This document shows, in pieces, positions 22,101 to 34,311 of a stretch of DNA of 64,000 nt. Every line of letters starts with the position of its first letter. Position 1 is the stretch's first letter. The DNA is from Omphiscola glabra (Eukaryota > Mollusca > Gastropoda > Lymnaeidae), in the NCBI GenBank assembly GCA_964017045.1, contig OZ024810.1, forward strand, positions 13,441,342 through 13,505,341. The letters are read 5' to 3'. The notes under the pieces are model-generated. The model was not told where the DNA came from. It searched no databases and saw nothing but the letters and a program-made list of their open reading frames with translations. Made by a program: the position numbers and the translations under genes.

Positions 22101-25100
22101 AATGTATTGTGCTAAGGAATATTGTGTTTAAATGAACAATGAGATATATTGTGCTAAGGATATTTGTGTTTAAATGAACAATTAGATTTATGACTTTAAG
22201 GAATATTGTGATAAAATTTAAAAAAAAAAACTTGTTATGTGTGTAGTGAATAGATGAAAAAACCAGTGTGATTTAGGCGTTAGGGGATAATTTTGTAAAT
22301 TAAACAGTAATAGTTATAGGGTTTTCAGACAACGGCATGAATAAAGCGAGGCACTGGCGCAGAGAGAATCCAGATTAATGCTGCAAAGTAGATCAGTGAC
22401 AAATTTAAATCAAATCTATTTTTTAGGCTGGCATGTGAAGATTAAGCTGAGGCGATTTGTTGCAGCCATATGAATAACTTTTACAATTCTTCTTTCATCT
22501 CATACTTACTGCCTGCTTATTATTTCCTCATGAAAATGAAGCGCACTATTTATGTAATTGTTTGACTTATTACGTCACTGTCTATAACGTTGTATTAAAA
22601 TAACCCGTATCACCAGCCCTAAAGCGTGGCGTGCATTGACTGGAATAAGATTACAATTTGAATGTACCTACGGATCTTGCCGAAGCTCTCTTCTTCAGAT
22701 CCTGGCGTATAGGGTCTTCCAGTGGGTCACAAAAAAAGCTCGCGAAGCACCTTGCCTGCGCTTGGACCCTTTTCCTGGAAAAAAATTTAAATGTTGTGTA
22801 TGATTGTGTATGTTTCTGAATGATTGTGAACGATAGGGTAAGATTGTGTATCTCTGGTGCCGGTCGAAATAAAAGAGTTAAAAATTATGGCAGTTCCTTA
22901 TGTAATATAAACAGTTGGGCTCTAACCAAAATACATTGAAGGGCCTTCACTACAGTCAAGTAACATTCAATAACACCCTGCCAATATGATGCAATATACG
23001 AAATGAATGCATCAAGGGCGGACATACATTTAAAAATTGAGATTTATTGGTTCCCAAACTTGTTTCCATTCTTTAGGAAAGGGACCCGTGGCACATACAG
23101 ATGTTGTTGTTTATGATTATGGACGTGGAAGAGATAACACAAAAATATATATGATCAGTACATCATGTTTAAATGTTCAGTAGAGGGTGATTGAATGCAA
23201 CAACCAGCTGCTCTTGTTTAACTCCTAACACATCTTGTTCAGATATCATGTTTTCCTGTTTAGATAACACCTTCTTTTGTTTAACTACCGACTAAAATTG
23301 TTCAATAAAACCTAATCTTGTTCAACCGCTAACTTATCTTGTTCAACTGACATCTGCTTTTGTTTAACCTAAATCTACTCTTGTTTAATTACAAATGTAT
23401 CCCGTTCAAACGCCATCTAACCTTGTTGAGCCATCACATTATCTGGTTCAAATACCATCTTCACTTGTTAAACCACCTTCTACACTTGTTAAACACCACC
23501 TACACTTGTTAAACCACCATCTACACTTGTTAAACCACCTTCTACACTTGTTAAACCACCATCTACACTTGTTAAACCACCACCTACGCTTGTTAAACCA
23601 CATCTACACTTGTTAAACCACCTTCTACACTTGTTCAACCACCATCTACACTTGTTAAACCATCACCTACACTTGTTAAACCACCACCTACACTTGTTCA
23701 ACCACCATCTACACTTGTTCAACCACCATCTACACTTGTTCAACCACCACCTACACTAGTTAAACCACCATCTACACTTGTTAAACCACCTCCTACACTT
23801 GTTAAACCACCACCTACACTTGTTCAACCACCACCTACACTTGTTTAACCACCATCTACACTTGTTCAACCACCACCTACACTTGTTAAACCACCACCTA
23901 CACTTGTTCAACCACCACCTACACTTGTTCAACCACCACCTACACTTGTTCAACCACCATCTACACTTGTTCAACCACCACCTACACTTGTTAAACCACC
24001 ACCTACACTTGTTCAACCACCACCTACACTTGTTCAACCACCATCTACACTTGTTCAACCACCATCTACACTTGTTCAACCACCACCTACACTTGTTAAA
24101 CCACCACCTACACTTGTTCAACCACCACCTACACTTGTTCAACCACCACCTACACTTGTTCAACCACCACCTACACTTGTTCAACCACCACCTACACTTG
24201 TTCAACCACCACCTACACTTGTTCAACCACCATCTACACTTGTTCAACCACCATCTACACTTGTTCAACCACCACCTACACTTGTTAAACCACCACCTAC
24301 ACTTGTTAAACCACCACCTACACTTGTTCAAGAACCACCTACACTTGTTAAACCACCACCTACACTTGTTAAACCACCACCTACACTTGTTAAACCACCA
24401 CCTACACTTGTTCAACCACCATCTACACTTGTTAAGCCACCATCTACTTTCTTAAAATAATTTTAAAAATACAAATAACTTTACTCTGGATCCTCCTGAT
24501 CAAATGCCACTTTCTTGCACTCTTCAATTCTCTCATGGCAGTTGACAGTCATATCCTCGCATAGAACTGTGGTCACTGTGGAGATAAAGATCGACTTAAC
24601 GCTCGAGAAATAATTTACTTCTTCGTGCACATTATGCTTTAAACAAAATTGTTTACCCATTATAGAACATGTTTGCTTCAATGATATATTTGAACATCTC
24701 TTCAAACTAAATCCCTTGAAATAAGGTTATGTAACCGAGAAAACCTCACGTTTTTTAACACACATAATTACATGATTGACGACATTTTTTCAGCTTTCAG
24801 CATTGTTCTGTTTTTAAAGCTTCTCCAGGACTTTAAAACCTGATTTTCCATATCAGTTGTTATTTTTTTTACCATTTTTTTAAAATTTTATTCGCTTAAA
24901 TTTGTGTGTAAAATGACTTGTGATTGTGAATAGTGTGATCTACAAGATTTGGTTTGACGATCTACTTAAGGATGGAACCCAGGAGAAGTCCCATGTTTCT
25001 TTACACACATTTGTCAGTGAAAAAGAAACGAAGGAATGTATGAATGAAAGTAACTTGGGGTCGATTAATTGCCTTTTTTAACAATCTGATATCCATGACA

Positions 25101-25769
25101 ACTTAAAGTGAGTCTTTCCTATGTGTCAAAAATGTTTTTCTTTTAACCCAAACACAATATATCGAAAAGCTCATTTTAAAAAAAGGTGTTGATTATGGAA
25201 ATCAATGCACAGGTATGGATTAATCAAGGATCCATTAACCAAGGAGAAACCCACATGACGACGACACCGATCTAGTAAAGATTGTAAAGGGTATAGAGTA
25301 GACCGAAGTCTTGGAACTAAATTGTTATTGGCTATGCGTCATAGGAAGTTAAGAAGGTTAAAAAAAGAATATCAAGATGATCTGACATATTTAGATAACA
25401 GTATACTTGGTGGATTTATTAATGGTAACATCTTTTATTATTTTTAAACAAAGAGTGGATTTTTTCGCCCTCATTACGCAACGTTATACCCTCTCATTAC
25501 ATTGCTTCCTCCTCCGTACTACGCACCAAATGCACACAAAACACAGCATATAGAATATATACTACTTATTATTTTTTATATATATAAAGCGCCATCTGAA
25601 ATTATTTTTTATAGATTATGCATATCTTCCTGTATTTTCCGCACACAAAGTTGTTGTGTTGCCCCCCAGCTAGGATTATATTTGTTAGACGTCAATCAAT
25701 CATTCAATCTCAGTACCCACCTGCTAAGCATGACATTGCCAGAAAGCCCCACAGACTCATTGAATGCAT
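19174..25769 (-). CDS. Gene B: small secreted cysteine protein, complete
   Basis: Coding segments on the minus strand: 25769-25721, 24575-24485, 22774-22668 and 19313-19174 (TAG). Introns are about 1.1, 1.7 and 3.4 kb, with AG/GT borders and phases 1, 2, 1. The product is 128 aa. Residues 1-16 are a signal peptide (MHSMSLWGFLAMSCLA). Residues 17-47 begin VTTVLC and contain CHERIEEC. Residues 48-82 contain CFASFFC. Residues 84-128 have a basic linker (RARGGFQPRRS), a hydrophobic stretch (FKFIAACLVAVVGV) and a short polar tail ending KNR. Cysteines follow C-x6-C-x6-C-x19-C-x5-C. The last segment may be a membrane anchor or a GPI-type signal; the polar tail favours a membrane anchor. A non-coding exon lies upstream, ending at 26748. 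The family is not recognised. IEECK recalls the IEECKTS motif of gastropod attractins, but the rest does not match, so this is weak. Confidence 0.75.
19400..20340. repeat. 37-bp minisatellite, intron 4 of gene B
   Basis: To about 19900 it consists of about 12 homogenised units (GGTGTTAGGCGACACAGTAA, TGCACAATGAGATTTAC), with two variants alternating. After that the units are diverged. Confidence 0.88.
20357..20682. mobile_element. hAT-type MITE with an empty site in gene D
   Basis: 326 bp with ends CAGGGGTGGGCAAACT / AGTTTGCCCACCCCTG type, the same family as 4610-4967. Flanks are ATTTAGCT (20349-20356) and ATTTAGGT (20683-20690), an 8-bp duplication with one change. Gene D at about 56205-56225 has the uninterrupted TATGGATTTAGGTGCTCT, the pre-insertion site. 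Confidence 0.93.
20755..20985. mobile_element. Old hAT-like relic shared by genes B, C and D
   Basis: Contains GAGCCGCATGCGGCTCTTTA and ends AGTTTGCCAACCACTGG. Homologous copies are at 44910-45140 and 56290-56515, at the same place in intron 4. One end resembles a hAT terminus; the other is lost. The insertion predates the B/C/D duplications. Confidence 0.6.
20986..22320. repeat. Degenerate minisatellite, intron 4 of gene B
   Basis: Worn units of the same 37-42 bp family (GATGAAATGAACAAT, TATGGCGTTA, GACAGTGTG). The order of landmark units follows 45140-46140 and 56515-58560. Confidence 0.8.
23210..24450. repeat. 21-bp tandem array, intron 3 of gene B
   Basis: From about 23430 there are about 48 units of CTTGTTCAACCACCACCTACA with C/A and C/T variants; 23210-23430 has worn units. 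21 is divisible by three, so both strands have open frames of over 200 codons (HHLHLFN and NKCRWWF repeats). These are not proteins. Genes A, C and D have only worn units here, so the expansion is private to B. Confidence 0.93.
25195..25445 (+). pseudogene. Conserved intron 2 block with decayed frame (gene B)
   Basis: Homologue of 60421-60700. The plus-strand frame contains YLDNSILGGFINGN but is broken by stops upstream. See the gene D entry. Confidence 0.35.
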
Positions 25770-25925
25770 CGTACTGTTAAATTCTGCCCACAGTCACTGA
25801 TGAAAATGTGCATTAGGCTTACTCAGATTTTTAAGGAAACATAATTTTATAAATATTATATTTTAAAATAATGTACCAAAAATGTATAACAAATATTCTA
25901 GTTCTTTCGGCGCTTAAAAACTTTA

Positions 25926-25960
25926 CACATATTTAAAAAAAAAAAAAAAAAAAAAAAAAT
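25926..25960. repeat. Poly(A) run in intron 1 of gene B
   Basis: About 30 consecutive A residues. Nothing indicates a retrotransposon tail. Confidence 0.85.
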
Positions 25961-26484
25961 TATTTTATAAATCAAAATTAATTAAAAAAATGATTAAAAT
26001 GTAATAACGCAATAGAAGTTTAAAGTCTAAAAATTATCTCTTATTGACTTGCTTCATTTTAAGTTTCCAAGCATTGCAAAAACTATATTACAGTTTGAGA
26101 TTTCACGTAAACCATTCCCAATGTCATATACATATAACTTACTACTTTTGAGCTGTGTCGTTTCATCAAAAAAAAAACTTATAATCAGCACACACACTCA
26201 CATATATATCCCGTGCCCAAGTGCCGTTGATCTAAACAAATTACCCCAGTTGAACTTTAGCAGAGATCAAATATAGCATACCCAATAGAAATTGTGAATT
26301 GTTTTTAAAATAACATATTTGTCGATGTCACATGATCACTTAGTCTTAACAATGTATGTACCTATTGTTAAGTAGTTTGTCTTTGTGTATGCATACTTGT
26401 GAAGTATTAAAAAGCCCGAAAAATTATATTAAACAAATTAACGCCTCTAATGCTAAGTTACGTTGCTGATGACTTTAGCGTTCA

Positions 26485-26570
26485 TGTTAGGTTTAAGGAT
26501 ATAGATTTAGGGATTGGGTTAGATTTAGGAAAAGATTTAGGGTTCAGGTTAGGCTTAGCGATACATATAG
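26485..26570. repeat. Degenerate TTAGGG-like stretch
   Basis: Repeated TTAGGTTT, TTAGGGATT and TTTAGGGTTC motifs, telomere-like in composition but irregular. Within intron 1 of gene B. Confidence 0.4.
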
Positions 26571-26747
26571 GAAATTTGTTCATTATTTTGAAAGGTTTTA
26601 TTCATAATTTTACTGGTTCGAGTCAAACCAAGATGGCGGATCGCGGCCCGTTATCTTCGCATATTACAGGTTCCGTTCGTTTGTTTTTTCTCTCCATCAA
26701 CCCAAAACGAACGATTTATTTCCTTGATTAATAAGCATAGCACTTAC

Positions 26748-26940
26748 CAACAAAAATTAACTGATGTTTATGTTTTCTCGAGGAAAGAATGTAACGGAAG
26801 TGTCGTACTACGCTAAATAACTATGATTGCGTCATCATTTTATTTGTATTGCCCTTGCATATCTCCCATATTGATAAAATGAAATATGCTTGGGATGTCT
26901 TGCGAAATGATAATGTTAAGTCTCGTAAATAGTGTTTTTT
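26748..26940 (-). promoter_or_regulatory. Gene B first (non-coding) exon and proximal promoter
   Basis: The exon ends GTTG|GTAAGTGC (last base 26748). ACACTTCCGT (ETS core) and TGATGACGCAATC (ATF/C-EBP type, about 26826-26838) follow upstream, and then TTTCGCAAGAC near 26903. All three are conserved at matching places in C and D, and the first two in A. Confidence 0.6.
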
Positions 26941-27039
26941 TGTGTGTTTTTTTTTTCAACTCACCTCAATATAAAAAGCATTCCACACTATATCTATCCA
27001 CCCTAGTTCTGTAAAAAAAAGTCCCACATTACGTTAAAC

Positions 27040-27690
27040 CTCCTCTGTCACATTCACAATCACCAACCCTCCACTTCAATATCAACATGTCCAAAATTAC
27101 ATCAACCATTTCATTACGTTAACAATCATGCGTACAACAGCCTGCACATTAAATGGACTGTCCATCGTGACATCAAGCCCGATTACAACAATCCTACCAC
27201 CAATACACATGTCTACTACATCAACCTTCCACGATTACATCAAAATACCACTTTTACATACAACTACCACTATTGATTCAACCTGCTACCATTACATCAA
27301 CCTAATACCATTACATCAACCTGCCCACATTATAACTAAATACCACCATTTCATCAGCCTACCACCATTAATTACATCACCCTACACCAATTACATCAAC
27401 CTACAACAATTACATCAAACTAAACAATTACATTAACCTACAACCAAAACAAAAACCTACCACCATTACACCAACCTACCCACATTTCATCAACATACCA
27501 TCATTATTTCAAACTACCTGAATAATATCAACCCACTACCAAGAAATTAGTCTACCACCATTACATCAACATTCCCCAAATAACATAAAACTACCACCAT
27601 TATATCAACTTACCACCAATACATCAACTCACCACCATTAAATCAACCTACCACCATTACATCAACCATCCATTACTCGACGCAACTCCA
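27040..27690. repeat. Degenerate ACCATTACATCAACCT repeat
   Basis: About 40 worn units of 15-17 bp (CCACCATTACATCAACCTA). Shorter related stretches lie upstream of genes C (50110-50850) and D (62060-62270), so it belongs to the duplicated unit. The 102-codon ORF inside is a repeat artefact. Confidence 0.75.
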
Positions 27691-28014
27691 GCCATGACCA
27701 ATAGTGCTTTTCTTTATTGATATGGTACTAAGTCTGATTCCTATACAATAACTTTTATTCTGTATCGAAATCAGTCAATTTTGTATACACCTATCAACCG
27801 GGATTATAAAATGAATATTAAAAAAGAAAAATCTCTCATCATTTAATTTGCAAATTAAATATATTATCAATTTTATCCTTTGAAAAAAAAAAAGAAGAAA
27901 GCTTATTTGATGAGATTAAGTTAGTTGCTTACATTGGTTTATATTCATACCATTATAACAGTTCATTTATTGTGATTGCCTCGTAATTTTTTTATAAACA
28001 TACCTTCTTGCTGT
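27691..28014. other. No recognisable feature
   Basis: AT-rich. Nothing supported. Confidence 0.5.
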
Positions 28015-29806
28015 TCGTCCGTCAAATCGACTACGACCATCCAGTCATCCGGGTACGCGGTGAGTTTCGGTGAGTACGTAGGTGGCTTGCCAATCCCATC
28101 AGTGCTCGGAATAATCTCTGGCACCTCGGGCAGGAGATAGTTGCAGCAGTCGGTTATTTAATAATGCTCTTTCGGGCATGCCTGCGTGACTCATTGGTGG
28201 CTATCCTACTGGCTTCATAAGATTTAGCCCCTATCTGGACAGCTGATCTCCACCTGACTCTGTCCTGAGCTGTCTGAACCCATATTTTGAGGTTGACGCT
28301 GAATGCCTTTAGTTCCACATTCAGTGAGTCTTTTTGACCCCTTTGGGAGCGCTTGCCTGTCGTGAGTTTTCCATACAATATTTGTTTAGGGTGCCAGAGG
28401 TCTTCCAAACGGGCAACGTGTCCTTGAACGCATCAGCCATCATTGCATAATACATAATATTAAAGAGTGTGGGAGGCAGGACACAGCCCTGCTTTACAGC
28501 GTCTGTGACAAGGAATGCTTGATAAGACTGACCATTGTCCTGCACTCGGGCCATCATGCAGCTGACCGATGATGTTGGTGAATTTGTCTGGGCATCCGTA
28601 CTTCTTTATGATTTTACACAGGCCACCTCTATTGACCCTGGCAAAAGCCTTATTCACGTCGATAAATGTGGAATATAGATCCATATATTGCTCCTGATAT
28701 TTCTTTTGGAGCTGCCCGACAGCAAACACCATATCGATAGCTCCTCGTTCTTTTCGGACACCGCATTAACTTTCGGGTAGGAGACCTAGCTCGAGATGTG
28801 CATGTATGCTTTTCAGTAGGCCTCAGGCCAAGATCTTGCCCGCGATGGACAGTAGTGAAATTCCGCAGTGATTGTCGCAGGCCTGGCAGTTTCCATTCTG
28901 TTTGTAGAGGTGGATAATTGAGCAATCTTTGGGGTCCTGTGGTAAAGTTTTCATCAGCCAGATGTTCTGGAATAGACACAATAGCTTAACCGTCAAAGCT
29001 GGTCCAACCTCTTTGTAGATTTCGGTGATAATCATGTCGCAGCCTGGTACTTTCACCATTGGACACTTGACGGATTGCTGTGTGTATCTCGACCAAAGTT
29101 GGGACAGCGTCCAGTGACATGTTTGTTAGGACCTGGGGCAGTCTTTAAATGGCCTTATTATTATGATGGAAGGCGTATTCAGTACACTATCGAAGTGTTC
29201 CGCCCATCTTTCCAAGATTTTCTCCTTTTCTGTGATGAGTGTAGTACCATCTGAACTAAGGAGAGAGGAAGTGCCTGATGTGGTAAATCCATTTATTTCT
29301 CTCAGGCCACTGAGGACGTTTTTCATGTATGTTTTGTCTGCAAATGCCTGAGTCTCATCAGCTTTCGCAATCAGCCATGCAGGAGTCTTGCATCTTGCGC
29401 AGTTGCAACTGGACCTTGCTGAGATGCTCCTCAGTGCAGCTCTCTTTGCTGTTGACATTGGGTCATCACGGAAGGCTTTGTACGCCCGACGTTTTTGCTC
29501 ACGTAGCATTTGGATTGCTGTGCTGTTTTCATCAAACCAATCCCTGTGTTTTCTGGTAGTGTCCTAGGCGCGCAGCGGCTGTGTTATAGACTGTCTTACG
29601 AAGTGTGGTTCATGCTGTTTCCGCGTCCTGGTTATCCAGTATTATGGTATCAAGTCTTTCATCCAGAGTGTCAACAAAGTTTTGTCTCACATTAGGGATC
29701 TTCAGTTTATTGATGTTGAGGCGTTTCGGAGCTTTGGTGGCCTGAGGTCGTCTCTTAGGTTGGATGTGAATTTTCATCTTTGGGACGATGAGGCGGTGAT
29801 CCGTCC
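28015..29806 (-). mobile_element. LINE, RT part, decayed (3' portion of a split copy)
   Basis: Minus-strand fragments in order: 29515-29126 (between endonuclease and RT), 29059-28823 (VKVPGCDMIITEIYKEVG), 28732-28460 (FIDVNKAFARVNRGGL, the first RT aspartate region) and 28557-28321 (VTDAVKQGCVLPPTLF). The 3' end is near 28015. Several frameshifts and stops. The endonuclease N-terminal part of probably the same copy is at 40217-39718, separated by a 9.7-kb insertion. Confidence 0.82.
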
Positions 29807-30030
29807 AGCATTATTATTATTGTTATTTGTTGTCTTATATAGCGTGGTACCCCAGCCTAGGGCTAGGCTCACCACGCTGTACATAAAAATATTAGAAAAA
29901 AAGACAAAATCATGACAATAACATAAAATACATATATGTAATAAAGAACAGATGTATAGAGACAAAACAAAATCTAATGCAAATCCACCTCATCCACACC
30001 AGAAGTTTTACATGACAAGACACCGGCCTT
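29807..30030 (-). mobile_element. L2/CR1-like LINE 3' end
   Basis: (ATT)n and then TATAGCGTGGTACCCCAGCC, GGGCTAGGCTCACC and CGCTGTACATAAAAATATTA, matching 14826-15045. Truncated 5'. It interrupts the LINE that precedes it. Confidence 0.82.
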
Positions 30031-30289
30031 GATCCTGCTGTCTTCGCCTGGCGAGTATTAAAATAAACATAGATTTTTAATGAGTTTGTTATATTTTTTA
30101 AAAAAACGGGAATATATGAACATATGTCTTATTTGATGAATAATCCATTATTAAAATTATTATTGTCAGAATGAACCATCAAACTTTTGACCACCTAAAT
30201 ATTGCGGGAATAACAATACAATCTCTTGCATTTTCCTATCGGTTAACCACCTGAACAATATCCATTATAATTAATGACACCAGTGATGC

Positions 30290-30930
30290 TATTTGGGAGT
30301 GCTTTGTTGAGGAGCACATGCCTTGTCCCATCATAGGAATAAAGGAGAAGACTTCTAATGATTACAAAAGGATATAGAACTTTCCAAATGTTATTGGTAG
30401 TATTGTCGGCAAGCATGTACGCATTAAATGTTCACATCTATGATGTTCTAAATATTTTAATTATAAAAACTACCACTCTGTGGTATGCTCTGTTGGTGCA
30501 AAGTATAAATTAAATTTTTAAATGTTGACTTTGGGGCATAGTGCAGCAGAGTGACAGTGGTATTTTTATTTGAATCAAATCTATACAACCACATAGGGAC
30601 GGGGTCTTTCCCCTTTCCTTAACCAAGACAGATACCTGGGATCAAGAAATACACATCTTCCATATGTTTTTCTTGGTGACCAAGGTTATCCTCTGGAGAA
30701 ACATCTGATGCGACCATACACCACCAGTGGTGTTATGTATCACGAGAAATTGAAGTTTACAAATACAGACATGATCGGGCCAGAACAACAATGGAGTTTG
30801 CATTTGGCTTACTTGTTCCAAAATGGAGATTCATGAAAACAGAACTTCATGTTGATCCTAAAAATGTTGACAAACTAGTCATTTGTACCTGCTTATTGCA
30901 TAACATTTTTTTAAGATAAAAATGTAATTT
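30290..30930 (+). pseudogene. PIF/Harbinger transposase remnant
   Basis: Fragments in changing frames match HARBI1-like DDE transposases: NFPNVIGSI-GKHVRIKC, YFNYKNYHSVV, VGAKYK, YVFLGDQGYPLEKHLMRPY, and a final CLLHNIF-like part. Several stops and frameshifts. The first catalytic Asp position reads V (GSIVGKH, usually GSIDGKH). It is not functional. Confidence 0.82.
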
Positions 30931-31075
30931 CTGAAGATCAGTTGGAGATGTTATTAGCTTCAAATACAACAGCTTGTAACGCTACAAGATCATCAACGGG
31001 AAGATCACAACGATATAATTGAGCATGGAATGATGTATATAATATCCGTGATTGCTTTAAACATTATTTTAACAT

Positions 31076-33924
31076 TTAAGGAGCAATTGACTTCCGGTAA
31101 TGATACAATAAAATATACTCTTAAGTCCAATGAAAATTAAAATACAAATGTATTTTACAAATGTTGCTTTTGTACAGCTTCACCATAGTTTGCTTCAACT
31201 AAGGCTCTATAGCTGCACACATTTAAATCCTTTTGAAAACGTTGATTTTGTTCCCATAATAATCTATTGATAGCATTACCGTGTGCTACAGAATCAATGG
31301 CATTACCCTTGCTAATTTAATTCGTTTACAAACACTTTAATTTAGTTTCTTTTTAAAATTTAGGTAAAATAATTTAGAAATTTGTTAAAAGCATACATAT
31401 TCTACATGGAACTATACTTAATGACTACTTAATGTATGCACAGCTGTATTTTTATGGCTGTTTTGAATTTTAGTTAACTTTTATTATAATTATTATAAAC
31501 ATCATTTTTTTTTACACAGGATTGGATAAAAATTTTAAACATTGTTATTTTCATTTAATTATTTGAATGTTAGTGAAGAAAGGTAGTTTTATTTTTAACA
31601 ACAAAATTAAGTATGCCTACATTATAAAATCATTATGTGAAAATTATGTTTGATTCATTATTGTGTAACAAAAATATACATATCCTAAATTCAAGTGATT
31701 GACATTTCATTGAACTTTGAACTTATTTTCAAATGTTACTCTTTTGCAGTCTAACAGTAACAGGATATGCAAACTTCAAAATAAATGCACACATGTTAAA
31801 TCTAATTTTCATTTCTTAATTGCAATTTTCAATTATAATTATATTTAGCTATTATATGATCAAGTTTGTTCAAAACTATTTGGTTTTATTTTCCTAATCT
31901 TCTTCCAATATAAAAAAAACATTGATTTAAAATCAAATTCCAATAATTTAATTGACATAGTTTTTCACCTCATACAATGAATTACTTAACATTATTGTAT
32001 TGTAAGTGGGGACTTTTAAATGCAAACAATATAGAATTATAGTGTCACTTAAGAATTAAAATAACTTTAAATTTGCCCCATTTTGGGATTTTGTAAACAC
32101 TTTGTGTACCCACTAAAGGAGCTGGAATCCTTATCAGTTTTAATAATGATCTTATTTGCCATCATATTTTCCTCTTGCTGTAAATTTAAGTCAGGTGAAT
32201 TGGAGAACTGATTTGTAACGGGTATATTGGTATTTGTTTGCTTGGAGAACAAACGTCCACGAGGAATAAAAGGTGGAAGTAAAACTTCCCTGAAGACATG
32301 TGGGAATCACATTTTGATCTGTTCTTTGCAAGAGGTTTCCCGCAAGTTTTGCCATTTTGTTTTTACAACTTCAGCTGAAAATTAAAAATATGTTATTGCT
32401 TTTAGATATGTTAAAAACACATGTTCACTTTATTAGCACTCTATTTATTAATTGTTCTTTATTTTAGATTCATTTTGACATGAATAAGTTTAGAATAAAA
32501 GACCTTTCACATTATAAATAGAGAAATCACTTTGGTCTCAAATGAAAACATGGGTTTAAAAATTTAGTTTTGTCCATAATTTTATATCACTAAACATTCA
32601 TTTCCATTCATTAAAAATGTATGTGTATTAGAGGGATACACTTATATTTCATTAAATTAGTCTCTATATAATAATATATATTTAAATTTAAAGTCTCATA
32701 CTCATTCCTATGAGTTATAGCCATTTTTTTTAAATATGATAAATTGAGTTTTAGGCATATTTTTAAATTTAAGTATTTTAATGCATACTGATTCTTTACT
32801 ATTACTAATATCAATATATTGCGAGGTAAATTTAATGTAATACCAGTATCAATATATTTTGATATATTTTTTTAACTTTTCAAATTTTTATAAAACTAAT
32901 GTACCGTAGGGAACTAAAACAATTATAAATTTATTAAATATGTTGTAAATAATAATAGGCATCCTTAATTAGTCATACAAAAAATTTGCAGTTTTTCAAA
33001 TAATAACTATTTTGAATAATTATAAAAAATATTTTCAATTTAAAAATAATAAAAAAATTGTAATTTTCATGATTGAATTGTACTTATAGCTTTCAGGTAG
33101 ACACTATCTGTTTCTGTTAAAATTTTATTTTAGTAGTTTTGTTAACATAGTTTAAAATTTAAGTACCGGTAGGCATATTAAACCTTTAAGTATGTTCACC
33201 GCAGCAATTTAAAAAAAAAACACTTTTAATTGTTAAGGTAAATTATTTTAACAGCAATAACTTTATTTCTGCAAACAAAATAATTGGCAACAGTTTTATT
33301 ATTATAATTTTAATAAATATGTCATTTTGTGTATAATTGATGTATAAAAAAGAGCTAGAGTAGATAACGATAACTGTTATTATACTAAAATTTACAGATA
33401 CCCTTTTCGTGTAAAGAGACCCTGCTTGTGTACAGAGACTCTGGTTGTGTACGGTGAAATCTTAGAAAAAAAATACTTTACACTTCCTAAGTTTTATTTA
33501 GTTCTAAATTGTTTTTCTTCAGCGTATTCTACAAATGTTACTGATTTTTCTTTAATATATAAATAGTTCTTAGGCCTACAAACGAAATGTTCTATAATAG
33601 TTAGACTGTATTCTATAAGGTTAGACTGCATTCTTATGAGTAGACTGTATTCTATAAGGGTAGACTGTATTCTATAATGGTAGACAGTATTCTTAAGGGT
33701 AGACTGTGTTGGTATTGTACACTGTAAGTAGGTTAATAATTCAGTCACAGTTTTTAGAATTAATTAGACTTGCATAGTTTATATTAGTGTGGAGATTGGT
33801 GGGGGTGGGGGGGTGGGGGAGCAGGGATCTCACTAAAAATCATAACATTTATATCTACTATATTTCAGTATTATATAAGTTAATCTTGATGTCAATCATT
33901 TAAAACAGTATATGTAAGCTATTT
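31076..33924. other. AT-rich DNA without genes
   Basis: Very AT-rich. 33590-33720 has six copies of a 20-22 bp unit (TAGACTGTATTCTATAAGGG), and G-rich DNA follows at 33800-33825. The scattered 60-84 codon ORFs have no features. It is probably internal to the Harbinger-like element. Confidence 0.5.
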
Positions 33925-34311
33925 CTTTTTTTTTTTTTTTTGATTATCTCTTTAAAAGATTTTTTTTTTTATTTTTTTTTTTATTAGATTTTCAACAAAG
34001 GAATATTTCAACATATACAGAATAAATTATTTACAGGCAAAATTACCTAAGTGTTAACTTAAACAACAATTTAAATCATGTGCTGAAACAACTTTTTTAC
34101 ATAAAAGGTACTGAAATTCTAATGAAATACTGTTTACTATGTTAAAAATTGCTTCTATAATACATTTGTTAACATGATATATATATCAGTTGGAATATAG
34201 ACAAAAAACAATTAATGTATTTCTCAGTCATTATATTTTTTTTAAATTTTGTTTTCAATTACGTTTTGTATTTTAAATTTAAAAAGTGTTTCTAATGTAA
34301 TGTTTGAGTAA

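Noticed and set aside
23756..24455. 219- and 225-codon ORFs on opposite strands with NKCRWWF and HHLHLFN repeats
   Set aside because: Both are translations of the 21-bp array; unit length divisible by three keeps the frame open, and the array sits in an intron.
26485..26570. Interstitial telomere repeat
   Set aside because: TTAGGG-like motifs are irregular and too few; kept only as a low-confidence repeat.
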